IMG/VR virus record: IMGVR_UViG_3300035698_013996
Location: 1 to 26,129 of that record
Reading direction: 5' to 3' (one strand)
Length of the DNA: 26,129 bases
From: a virus
Shown: in pieces, positions 1 through 7,619 of the stretch
Layout: every line of letters begins with the position of its first letter
How positions within the stretch are numbered: the stretch's first letter is position 1
Translations under genes and position numbers: made by a program
Notes under the pieces: generated by a model
Database searches by the model: none
Told to the model about the DNA's origin: nothing
What the model saw: only the letters and a program-made list of their open reading frames with translations

Positions 1-1
1 A

Positions 2-3000
2 ATAGGGAATAACATCAGAGTATTTGAAACTTCTCAAATAACAATACTAAACTCTCCAGAAACAATAGCAGAGTTTAAACAATTTATAAGTAATCAAACA
101 ATTGATTTTCAAAGAGAAATAAGTCCTATAAAAGCTTTTGCTTTAAAATATAACATGGACACTTCTGGTTTTATAAGAAAAGAGATTGTTACCAGTCAAG
201 TTAAATTTCAAGCAAAACAATTAGGTGTAGAATTAGTACAAGCTACTGGAGGAAGTCAAAGTTTCTACATAAAAAAAGATGGTAAAAAACACAATCCTTT
301 TTCAGGTAAACACGGATTAAGCAGAATATCGGGAACAGGAGTTAAAGTAGCTAAAGATTCATTACAACTTACATTAGATAAACTAAAAGAAAAGTTTGGA
401 GTAGATTTTATCATAGATACTAGCATAGAGGAATTAGGACAAGTAGATCCTACATCAGGAAAAATTCGTATTAACCCAAATAAGGCTACTACAGATACAC
501 CTTTCCATGAATATGCTCACTTATTAGTTAGGTTAATTAAAAATCAAAATCCTAGATTATATGGTAAATTAATCAAAGATCTCAGAAAAATTAGTCCAGA
601 GACTTTAAAAAAAGTAGAGGATTTTTACCCTGATTATAACAAAGAAAGGCAAGAAGAAGAGGCACTAGTTGTATTGTTAGGAATAAAAGCTTCTGAATTA
701 GACGGGTTAGGAGAAAAAAATAAGGGAATTATAGCTAAACTATGGGATGCAATTAGTCAATTTTTTGCAGATGCTTTTGGTATAGGTAAAAATACGTTTA
801 ATGCGTATACTACATTAGAGGATATTGCAGATATATTGATAAATGAAAGGAAAATAGATTTAGCACCATATATGAATGGAGTAGCTGAAGCACAAAGAGA
901 TGGAAATTCTTCTTACAGTGTAGCCTATGCTAAAGCTAATGATGTTCAAAAATCTATATTAGCTGTTATTAAAGATAATATACTAGATGCAAATTTTAAA
1001 GTTAATCCTAAGAATAACAAATATGAATCAGAGCAATACCCTGACATTAATCTTAGAAGGAACACAGAAGTATTAGCTGAAGATGAATTTTACTCTTTTG
1101 AAGGAGAATCTGAAATAAGAACTCTTAGTACGGATTGGGGAAATTTAATAGATAGAATAGGGGAGATAGCTTTTCAAGGAGGGTCGCTAGAAGATGCGAA
1201 TAAAGCTATATTAGAGATGAATGTTGAAGAAGGAAGGTTAGACAATGATATAGTTGATCAATTGCATACTTATTTTGCTTATCTTAAAAACAAAGATCCA
1301 AAAAGTGTATTTCTTACACAAGTTGTTCCATTTAATTTAGAAAAAGGAGAAGCTGGAGCAATTGATATATTAGAAATAGAAGAATCTGGGAGTGTAATTT
1401 TATATGATATTAAATCATCAAAATATACTACTGATACAGAAGAAGGATATGAGTACACTAGTCCATCAGGAATAGAAAGTATTAGGAGATATGATTTAGC
1501 CTTTAAAAAAGGTAAAGCAAGTATCAAACAAAAGCATGAAGGTCAGCTATCCAAGTATAAAGGCTACCTAGCTTCAAAGGGTGTAGCAGTAAGTGACATT
1601 TCTGTCATTCCAGTTCATCTTTCTGGTATTAACAACACTTTAGTAACTAAAGTAAATTTCGAACCTCTAAAGAGCACTTTGAATAGATCATTCGACGAGC
1701 AGTCCAAGTTGGTTCAAAAATATGCCAAGGATAAGGACTTTTCTGGAGAGCAGATTGAAGTTTCTAAAGAAACTGTAGCTGCTCAGACATTACATGAAAA
1801 AGTGTTAATATTACTAGAGAAAGAGATTAAAAAGCTTCAAACTGAAGGAGGAGCTTATTCAAAATTAAGAGAAAAACAACTTACAGATCTTCAAGGTAAT
1901 ATTAGAGGAATAAAAGCTGTAATAGCATTAGAAAGATTTTCTGATAAGCTATACACTATGTTTGTGGAATTTGAGAAATCAGATGGTACAGTTAGTGATG
2001 CTACAAATTTCAATATAGAAGCTATTAAAGTGTTTTCTGCTATTGAAAGAGGAGAGTTAGATGGATTTGCTGCTATGAATGCTTTAGAAGAAATCATCTC
2101 ACATATTGATATGTACAAAGATACTCTAACAAGTCTCAGAGCATTCTATTATGACAATTTAAAAACCAATACTAACAATATTGACTCAAATTCTCAGTTA
2201 ACTAAAATAGGTAAAACATTAGAAAACTTTTCAAAAATAGAAGCTAGAATTGGTGGTAAAGCTTTAACCTTGTTAGCTGGTAAATTAGCTGAAACATTTA
2301 ATGTTAGCATAAAAGAAAATATTAAACCACAAGTTGATAAATTAAATAATCAATTAGAAGAAGCTTTAAATGCTTTGAGTAAGAAAAATAGCAGAAAATT
2401 AGCTTTACTTACTGAAGATTTAGATAAGAATAAAACTACTATGGAATACCATAGAGAAATTGATAATATTACTAATAGTTATCAACAAAAAATAGATAAT
2501 TTACTTAATGCATTAGGAGATGAAGATAACATTTTAAAATTGCTACAAACAGGATATAGCGGTGTTGAATACTTTGATAGAAAGCTTACTTCTATGAAAG
2601 ATATGCCTAACCCTATACTAGCTCAATTTGCTAAAGTTTATGAAAGAGAAATCATAAGTGCAAGAGAAAACATGCAAGCTTGGGGCATAAATGCCAGCAA
2701 AGCTATTAAGAAAATAGGAGGCACAGTAACAACTAATTCAGAATCTGTAAATGAAGAGTACATCACATTAGTAGGAGATAAATATCATTTGATAAGTGAA
2801 ATAGATTTTCAAAAATACAATTTAAATAAAAAGAATGCTGAAGATCTTATAGACTTGCAGAATGATGATTATGGTACTATTATAAGCTTAAAAAGAAAAT
2901 GGGTTTTAGATAATACTAAAGAAGTTCCTGACAATGATGTTACAATTAAAAACCCTTACACGAATGAAGAGATAGTAATAATCAAGGGGAAGAAAAGTAT

Positions 3001-5038
3001 TATAGCCGAGCAAGAAAGAATTCTATTAAAAGAATTCGGCTCAAAGGCTTCTGAGAATTATGAGAGAGCTTTATTTAGCTGGAAAGAAAGAAACATCATT
3101 GAAATGAATGGTGTAACTACTTACATAGGATTTGCATTTAGAATGCCTAATAATGATTACATTGATTCTAGGTATGCAGGTATTCAAGGAAACGTGAATA
3201 AAAAAGAGTACTATGACTTTATAGCTTTTTCTTTTGCCAAGGCTCATAGTATGTACCCAAAAGTTAGGACTATTCAAAGTATAAATGAAATACCTGCTAT
3301 TTTTAAAGGAGATGTAGATAGAATGTATCAGAATGGACTAAAAGATTATGCTACTTTTAACTTCAAGAATACTTTTGGAACTGTAGCAGAAGAAGATATT
3401 AATCTTTATGGATCACAAGCTCTAGGTATTGAAAAAGCTGTTCCTATTAAATTTCAAAATAAAATATCTGCAAACGAAGTATCTAAAGATTTAGTGGCAT
3501 CTGCTGCTATTTATCTAAAATCAGCTGAAGAGTACTTAGTTAATAGTAATGTTAGGGGAATGGGTGAATTACTTAAAAAACAATTAGGTCAACAAGGAGA
3601 AACACTTAGTGTTAATGGAGTTAAATACTTTGAAAATGCAGCAGAAAGTTTAGGATTAGATCTTAAAAAATACAAAGAGAAATACAATGGTAATAATACT
3701 TTAGCAATGCTCGAAGCTTACATTGATAATAACTTATATGGTATAAAAGAAGATTATGAACCTTATAGAATGTTTGGCAAAGAATTTAATGCTGGAAAAC
3801 AAGCTAATTGGTTAATGAAAATGATGTCTCTTACCAGTATTGCAGGTAAACCATTGATAGCTTTTGCTAATGGATTACAACAAAATACAATGCTTGCAAT
3901 GGAAGCAGCTGCTGGTGAGTTTATGTCAGGTAAATCTTGGAGAAAAGGACTTGGTAAATACGCTGCTTATGAAGCAGATTTTATGTCTGATATGGCAGAA
4001 CCTACTAAAAAGTCTTTAATAGGTCAATTAATAGATATATATGATCCTATACAAGGTAATTTTGAAGATCATTTTGGAAGAAAAATAACTGCCAGTAATG
4101 CTAAAAAACTTATGCAGACTAGTAGCTTGTATTACATGATGAAAGCAACAGATCACCAAACTTACGTAGGCTCAATGCTTGCTGTAATGGGTGAAACTAA
4201 AGTTACTGATCAATCTGGAGAGCAAATAGAATTATTAGATGCTTATGAATTAGGTATAGATGGTATTATCAAGTTAAAAGATGGTATTGTTTTAAATAAA
4301 GGAAATTATAGCAAGAGTAAAGTCCATTTTGAGATGAAAGAGAAAATGGATGCTATGAATAGAAGATTACATGGGGTCTATGATAGATTAAATAGACCAG
4401 AAATTCAGAAATCTGCTGCGGGAAGGCTTGTGATAATGTTTAGGAAATTTGCAACTCCTGGCATTAAAAAAAGATACAAAAGAATGGGGGTTGATCAATC
4501 TTTAGGAACAATTACAGAAGGATATTACAATACTTTCTTTAGAATGTTACTTAAAGAATCTAGTGAATTATTAAAATACGTAACTTATAATGAAAATAAC
4601 CTTACTCCTATGGAACAAGCTAATGTAAGAAGATTTTTATTTGAAGCTATACTTACTATGTCATTAGCTATATCTATAGCATTACTAGAATCATTCTTTG
4701 ATGATGAAGAAGATGAAGATACTAAAAGATTAATAGGGTATCCATTATATCTATCTTTTAGATTAAGCTCTGAATTGGGCTTCTTTTACAATCCTTATGA
4801 TTTATTTAGAATACTTAGAAGTCCTACAGTAACTTATTCAATGTTACAAAGATCTCTCAAGTTTTTTGGACAGCTAGCCGATCCAACTGAAGAATTCAAA
4901 AAGCAAACTGGGCCTTTTGAAAAAGGAGATAGTAAGTTATACGCTTATACTTTAAAATTATTAGGATTAAATGGTAATACTAATAACCCTGACGTAGCTT
5001 ATTTAAACTTAAAAAATCTTATTAAAAACGGTATATAA
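2..5038 (+). CDS. Giant polyvalent virion protein, C-terminal part: zincin peptidase plus PD-(D/E)XK nuclease-like domain (5' partial)
   Basis: The reading frame is open without a stop from base 2, so the ATG at 155 is probably internal and the true start lies left of the window. Numbering from that Met, residues 118-122 read HEYAH, a zincin HExxH motif, with a candidate third ligand in the Glu cluster 167-169. Residues about 337-490 look like a RecB/Cas4-type PD-(D/E)XK nuclease: D404 in GAIDIL, the DIK triad at 418-420, and a QLSKY helix at 464-468. A charged, coiled-coil-like stretch follows at about 715-765. A hydrophobic segment lies at about 1494-1515, followed at once by an acidic patch. 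No catalytic domain is recognised elsewhere. In crAss-like and related phages, giant multidomain late proteins on the strand opposite the replication genes are packaged and thought to be injected with the DNA. That role here is inference. It is transcribed alone and ends at a hairpin at 5064-5088. Confidence 0.8.
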   Translation: MGNNIRVFETSQITILNSPETIAEFKQFISNQTIDFQREISPIKAFALKYNMDTSGFIRKEIVTSQVKFQAKQLGVELVQATGGSQSFYIKKDGKKHNPFSGKHGLSRISGTGVKVAKDSLQLTLDKLKEKFGVDFIIDTSIEELGQVDPTSGKIRINPNKATTDTPFHEYAHLLVRLIKNQNPRLYGKLIKDLRKISPETLKKVEDFYPDYNKERQEEEALVVLLGIKASELDGLGEKNKGIIAKLWDAISQFFADAFGIGKNTFNAYTTLEDIADILINERKIDLAPYMNGVAEAQRDGNSSYSVAYAKANDVQKSILAVIKDNILDANFKVNPKNNKYESEQYPDINLRRNTEVLAEDEFYSFEGESEIRTLSTDWGNLIDRIGEIAFQGGSLEDANKAILEMNVEEGRLDNDIVDQLHTYFAYLKNKDPKSVFLTQVVPFNLEKGEAGAIDILEIEESGSVILYDIKSSKYTTDTEEGYEYTSPSGIESIRRYDLAFKKGKASIKQKHEGQLSKYKGYLASKGVAVSDISVIPVHLSGINNTLVTKVNFEPLKSTLNRSFDEQSKLVQKYAKDKDFSGEQIEVSKETVAAQTLHEKVLILLEKEIKKLQTEGGAYSKLREKQLTDLQGNIRGIKAVIALERFSDKLYTMFVEFEKSDGTVSDATNFNIEAIKVFSAIERGELDGFAAMNALEEIISHIDMYKDTLTSLRAFYYDNLKTNTNNIDSNSQLTKIGKTLENFSKIEARIGGKALTLLAGKLAETFNVSIKENIKPQVDKLNNQLEEALNALSKKNSRKLALLTEDLDKNKTTMEYHREIDNITNSYQQKIDNLLNALGDEDNILKLLQTGYSGVEYFDRKLTSMKDMPNPILAQFAKVYEREIISARENMQAWGINASKAIKKIGGTVTTNSESVNEEYITLVGDKYHLISEIDFQKYNLNKKNAEDLIDLQNDDYGTIISLKRKWVLDNTKEVPDNDVTIKNPYTNEEIVIIKGKKSIIAEQERILLKEFGSKASENYERALFSWKERNIIEMNGVTTYIGFAFRMPNNDYIDSRYAGIQGNVNKKEYYDFIAFSFAKAHSMYPKVRTIQSINEIPAIFKGDVDRMYQNGLKDYATFNFKNTFGTVAEEDINLYGSQALGIEKAVPIKFQNKISANEVSKDLVASAAIYLKSAEEYLVNSNVRGMGELLKKQLGQQGETLSVNGVKYFENAAESLGLDLKKYKEKYNGNNTLAMLEAYIDNNLYGIKEDYEPYRMFGKEFNAGKQANWLMKMMSLTSIAGKPLIAFANGLQQNTMLAMEAAAGEFMSGKSWRKGLGKYAAYEADFMSDMAEPTKKSLIGQLIDIYDPIQGNFEDHFGRKITASNAKKLMQTSSLYYMMKATDHQTYVGSMLAVMGETKVTDQSGEQIELLDAYELGIDGIIKLKDGIVLNKGNYSKSKVHFEMKEKMDAMNRRLHGVYDRLNRPEIQKSAAGRLVIMFRKFATPGIKKRYKRMGVDQSLGTITEGYYNTFFRMLLKESSELLKYVTYNENNLTPMEQANVRRFLFEAILTMSLAISIALLESFFDDEEDEDTKRLIGYPLYLSFRLSSELGFFYNPYDLFRILRSPTVTYSMLQRSLKFFGQLADPTEEFKKQTGPFEKGDSKLYAYTLKLLGLNGNTNNPDVAYLNLKNLIKNGI

Positions 5039-5063
5039 TCCTCCAATAGTTAAAGTGTAAATT

Positions 5064-5088
5064 AAAGGGAAGCTAATAACTTCCCTTT
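5064..5088. terminator. Intrinsic terminator between convergent blocks
   Basis: A perfect 9-bp stem, AAAGGGAAG at 5064-5072 paired with CTTCCCTTT at 5080-5088, encloses a 7-nt loop. On the plus strand it runs into a T tract at 5086-5090. It sits 26 nt past the stop of the giant late gene and 8 nt past the stop of the last minus-strand gene, so it most likely ends the late transcript. It may also act weakly on the minus strand, where the following bases are A/T-rich. Confidence 0.8.
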
Positions 5089-5095
5089 TTACATA

Positions 5096-5341
5096 TTATT
5101 TTTTACCATATATCTCAAATACCTTACAGACTTTTAATTTTATCATTAAACAATGACTAATAGTTCGCTTTTTTTCTACTAAAATATTTAAAATTATTGT
5201 TCCATTTTTTTCAGCTAAAGGAAACAACGTCATAGGTTCTTTTCTATCCAAAATAAGAGATACCATTTTATTAAAATCTGGTAATTTATGAACATCTTCG
5301 CTATCTATGTCTATTACTATTTTTAATCTACCTTGCATCAT
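5096..5341 (-). CDS. Hypothetical protein, 81 aa
   Basis: This is a small protein I do not recognise. It starts with ATG at 5341, 14 nt inside the 3' end of the thyX frame, which suggests translational coupling as the last gene of the thyX/dut operon. The sequence alternates basic and hydrophobic residues, has no obvious membrane segment and a Lys-rich C-terminus. Its stop is 8 nt from the convergent terminator. The overlap, the matching strand and the lack of any alternative use of this DNA support it as a real gene. No function can be assigned. Confidence 0.6.
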   Translation of the reverse strand: MMQGRLKIVIDIDSEDVHKLPDFNKMVSLILDRKEPMTLFPLAEKNGTIILNILVEKKRTISHCLMIKLKVCKVFEIYGKK

Positions 5342-6377
5342 TTTTTTGATTTTCTATTAAATATCTGTATTGAATAAAACCTCTAAAATTCCTACACCAA
5401 CCATCACCAGATTCTTCCATATTAGGTATTTCAAACTTACCATCTGTTAATTTTCCTGAAACGTGTCTAACGTATTCTTCATCAGTCATAGCTTGAGCAC
5501 AATGCTCCAAAGGAGAAGCATGTCCATTAACAACTAATGTATCATGTAATGCTATATCAGCTTCATAATTGATTTTAGGATTATCTCCAAAAGTTTCATA
5601 ACTAATCCTAGCACATCTTGCAGAAGCTACCATTACTTTAAAATCTTGTAAACCTTCTTTAGTATACATATCTGAAGGTTCAATTCTATCACCCAAAGGT
5701 ATATGCCATTCACCAGCTTTCAATTCTTCAGGAATAGACTCATTTAAAGCATCCCACATTAATTCAGCTATAGCTTGAATATGTATTTCAGCTTGAGATT
5801 TATTAATTTGTAACCATTGTAAAGTATTACCTAAAGGCAAATTAGAAATATTAGTATCTCTATCTTCTAAATATTTGAGAGCATCTTTTACACTTCTAAA
5901 GTATTTTTTACCACCTTTCCCATCATCTCCACCATATTGAGGACATCTCAAATTAAAGAAATTTTCCCATTCAGTAGCAGTTACAATTACTGTACACCAC
6001 ATAAATGGTTCAAGAAGTCTATTGCAAAGTTGTTTAGTAGTTCCAATATCAGATAATTCAAATGCTTGTCTAACTGCTCTATCCCTAGCTTGTAACCAAT
6101 TGTCTTTTAATTCTTCTATAGTCTCTTCATCAGTAAAATATTCAGTTCCCTGCATACCTTTGTGATTCTTTTGCCATGCAATAGGAACAAATGGATTTTC
6201 TTGTACCATTTTAACCATTTTTTTAAATGGTATAGCTCTTGAAGATGCTGAATTTCTACTGAACACTCTATGAGTATTAAACTCAGCTAATACCATTCTA
6301 GGAAAAGTAATCTTCATTGTAGTGATCCTATCTTTTTGAGTATTTATAGAATCAGCTAATATTTCACATTTCATCAT
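5328..6377 (-). CDS. thyX: Flavin-dependent thymidylate synthase ThyX
   Basis: ThyX makes dTMP from dUMP using methylenetetrahydrofolate and reduced FAD/NADPH. The signature appears at residues 35-47 as THR followed by seven residues and then Ser (T35-H36-R37 ... S45-S46-R47). This is a variant of the canonical RHR-x7-S motif in which the first Arg is Thr. The C-terminal half carries the usual SPLEH element and a late RNFRGFIQYR element, both typical of the family. At 349 aa it is longer than the usual 220-260 aa bacterial enzyme, in line with the extended forms found in phages; there is a Gly/Lys-rich insert around residues 145-160. It overlaps the upstream 86-aa gene by ATGA and lies in an operon with dUTPase. 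Phages use ThyX to supply thymidylate independently of the host ThyA. Cytoplasmic. Confidence 0.92.
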   Translation of the reverse strand: MMKCEILADSINTQKDRITTMKITFPRMVLAEFNTHRVFSRNSASSRAIPFKKMVKMVQENPFVPIAWQKNHKGMQGTEYFTDEETIEELKDNWLQARDRAVRQAFELSDIGTTKQLCNRLLEPFMWCTVIVTATEWENFFNLRCPQYGGDDGKGGKKYFRSVKDALKYLEDRDTNISNLPLGNTLQWLQINKSQAEIHIQAIAELMWDALNESIPEELKAGEWHIPLGDRIEPSDMYTKEGLQDFKVMVASARCARISYETFGDNPKINYEADIALHDTLVVNGHASPLEHCAQAMTDEEYVRHVSGKLTDGKFEIPNMEESGDGWCRNFRGFIQYRYLIENQKNDAR

Positions 6378-6634
6378 TTGATTTCTTCTAAGGTTAATTT
6401 GTATTTTTTATTATCAACGATAATAGTCTGACCATTTATTTCTTGTACTTTTTTATAAATATCAATATGTGAAATATTAAAATATTTACAAATAGCAGTT
6501 CTAACTAAGTGACCTGATAAACTATTTAATTTCCAACTATTCATAATTGTTTTGCATTTTTTTTTATTTATAGATAGAACATCAACATGTGTATATCTAA
6601 CATTATCATCACCTAAAGAAAAAGCATTCATCAT
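6374..6634 (-). CDS. Hypothetical protein, 86 aa
   Basis: This unrecognised small protein is linked by 4-nt ATGA overlaps to dUTPase upstream (6631-6634) and thyX downstream (6374-6377). That arrangement strongly implies co-translation. It is basic (several Lys-rich patches near residues 24-30 and 60-80) and predicted soluble. Its position between two thymidine-pathway genes might suggest a related role, but there is no motif evidence for one. Confidence 0.65.
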   Translation of the reverse strand: MMNAFSLGDDNVRYTHVDVLSINKKKCKTIMNSWKLNSLSGHLVRTAICKYFNISHIDIYKKVQEINGQTIIVDNKKYKLTLEEIK

Positions 6635-7134
6635 GATCCTGTTGATCCAAACCCATCAAAACCTCTTTCTGTAGATGATAATTCTTCTACAAATTCAGAT
6701 TCAATGAATACATATGGAACTATTAATAACTGTCCTACTTTGTCTCCTACTCTGTAAATAGGTACTTTAAATGGAGTAGGAAAATTAGCTACTCTTATTA
6801 TAGCTTCTCCTGACTCATTCAAATAAGACCTGTCATACAAACCGTTTATCTTATATCTAAATTCAATTTCACCTCTGTAACCAGAATCTATAACACCTAC
6901 ACTATTAGCTAATACTAATCCCTTTTTACAATTAGAGCTTCTAGCACTAATTAATCCTACATAACCTTCAGGAATCTCTATAGCTATTCCTGTCTTATAC
7001 TTGATATATTCAGCATGTTCTACATCTTTTACAAGCTCTATACTTACAGCCGTTAAATCTATTCCTGCATCTCCGAATTTAGCATGTTGAGGTAATATAG
7101 CCTTAGGATGCAATTTTTTAAATCTTATTTTCAT
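6631..7134 (-). CDS. dut: Trimeric dUTPase
   Basis: It hydrolyses dUTP to dUMP and pyrophosphate, lowering uracil incorporation and feeding dUMP to the downstream ThyX. All five family motifs are visible in order: GDAGIDL near the N-terminus (about residues 22-28), the ARSS block (about 64-68), the GVIDSGYRGEI block with the substrate-binding Tyr (about 83-93), a GDKVGQLLI block (about 130-138), and the glycine-rich RGFDGFGSTG at the extreme C-terminus. The length of 167 aa is slightly above the usual 140-155 aa homotrimeric enzyme. It overlaps the next gene by ATGA and lies 6 nt after a small unknown gene. Cytoplasmic. Confidence 0.95.
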   Translation of the reverse strand: MKIRFKKLHPKAILPQHAKFGDAGIDLTAVSIELVKDVEHAEYIKYKTGIAIEIPEGYVGLISARSSNCKKGLVLANSVGVIDSGYRGEIEFRYKINGLYDRSYLNESGEAIIRVANFPTPFKVPIYRVGDKVGQLLIVPYVFIESEFVEELSSTERGFDGFGSTGS

Positions 7135-7140
7135 TGTATT

Positions 7141-7338
7141 TTATTTTATGTAAATTTTTTCATAATGATTTAACAAATGTTTAACGTATCCTTTAAGTAT
7201 TTTTCGTCCTTTAAACATAAAAACATTATCTTCACCAGTATAATAAGCAAGAATTAAGGCATTAAAATCTTCTTCATTGTCTATAAATACAGCTTCATCT
7301 AAATCGTCTATTACTTGGTTGCTTCTATTGTCCATCAC
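7141..7338 (-). CDS. Hypothetical acidic protein, 65 aa
   Basis: I do not recognise this protein. The N-terminal 35 residues are strongly acidic (Asp/Glu clusters), while the C-terminal 25 are basic and aromatic. It overlaps the preceding 73-aa gene by 14 nt and precedes dut by 6 nt, so it is probably co-translated. Small acidic early proteins of phages sometimes act as host inhibitors or DNA mimics, but nothing here goes beyond composition. Confidence 0.55.
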   Translation of the reverse strand: MMDNRSNQVIDDLDEAVFIDNEEDFNALILAYYTGEDNVFMFKGRKILKGYVKHLLNHYEKIYIK

Positions 7339-7546
7339 TCAATATTAATTCTAAAAATTCTTGTTCTGATATTTTGTTATTTAAATATTTTTCTTGTATC
7401 TCATTAAGGACTACTGCTCTTTGTAATTCGTTATTTAATTCTAATAAATTAACTAATACTAATTCCTTGTGTTCAGGAACTAATTTAGTTAACATGCCTT
7501 TTATATCGTGATTGCAATTAATTCTGATTATAGCTTCAGTTGCCAT
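7325..7546 (-). CDS. Hypothetical protein, 73 aa
   Basis: This unrecognised small protein is predicted mostly helical (Leu/Glu-rich, residues 20-70). It is the first gene after the terminator-like hairpin at 7566-7601. Only 19 nt separate its ATG from the hairpin's T run, leaving little room for a separate promoter. It overlaps the next gene by 14 nt. No domain is recognised. Confidence 0.55.
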   Translation of the reverse strand: MATEAIIRINCNHDIKGMLTKLVPEHKELVLVNLLELNNELQRAVVLNEIQEKYLNNKISEQEFLELILSDGQ

Positions 7547-7565
7547 AAAATTTATTTATTAAGTT

Positions 7566-7601
7566 AAAAAAAATAGCCCTAACTAAAGAGCTAGGGCTAT
7601 T
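7566..7601 (-). terminator. Intrinsic terminator after nrdJ
   Basis: A perfect 10-bp stem, AATAGCCCTA at 7572-7581 with TAGGGCTATT at 7592-7601, has a 10-nt loop. On the minus strand it is followed by a run of eight T (complement of 7566-7573). It lies 19 nt past the nrdJ stop and is the most convincing terminator on the minus strand. The next gene starts only 19 nt beyond the T run, so some readthrough or an overlapping promoter must serve the thyX/dut operon. Confidence 0.85.
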
Positions 7602-7619
7602 AATTAAGTAGCTATAAGG

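Noticed and set aside
1279-3277. Minus-strand open frames inside the giant late gene (1279-1527, 1891-2118, 3071-3277)
   Set aside because: They lie antisense within a well-supported coding frame, are short, and show no motifs or gene-like context.
5037-5049. Shared 13-mer AATCCTCCAATAG at 5037-5049 and 19208-19220, both near AAAGTGTAAA
   Set aside because: In AT-rich DNA of this size several 13-base matches are expected by chance, and the two sites have different order and context. It could be revisited if it recurs elsewhere in the genome.
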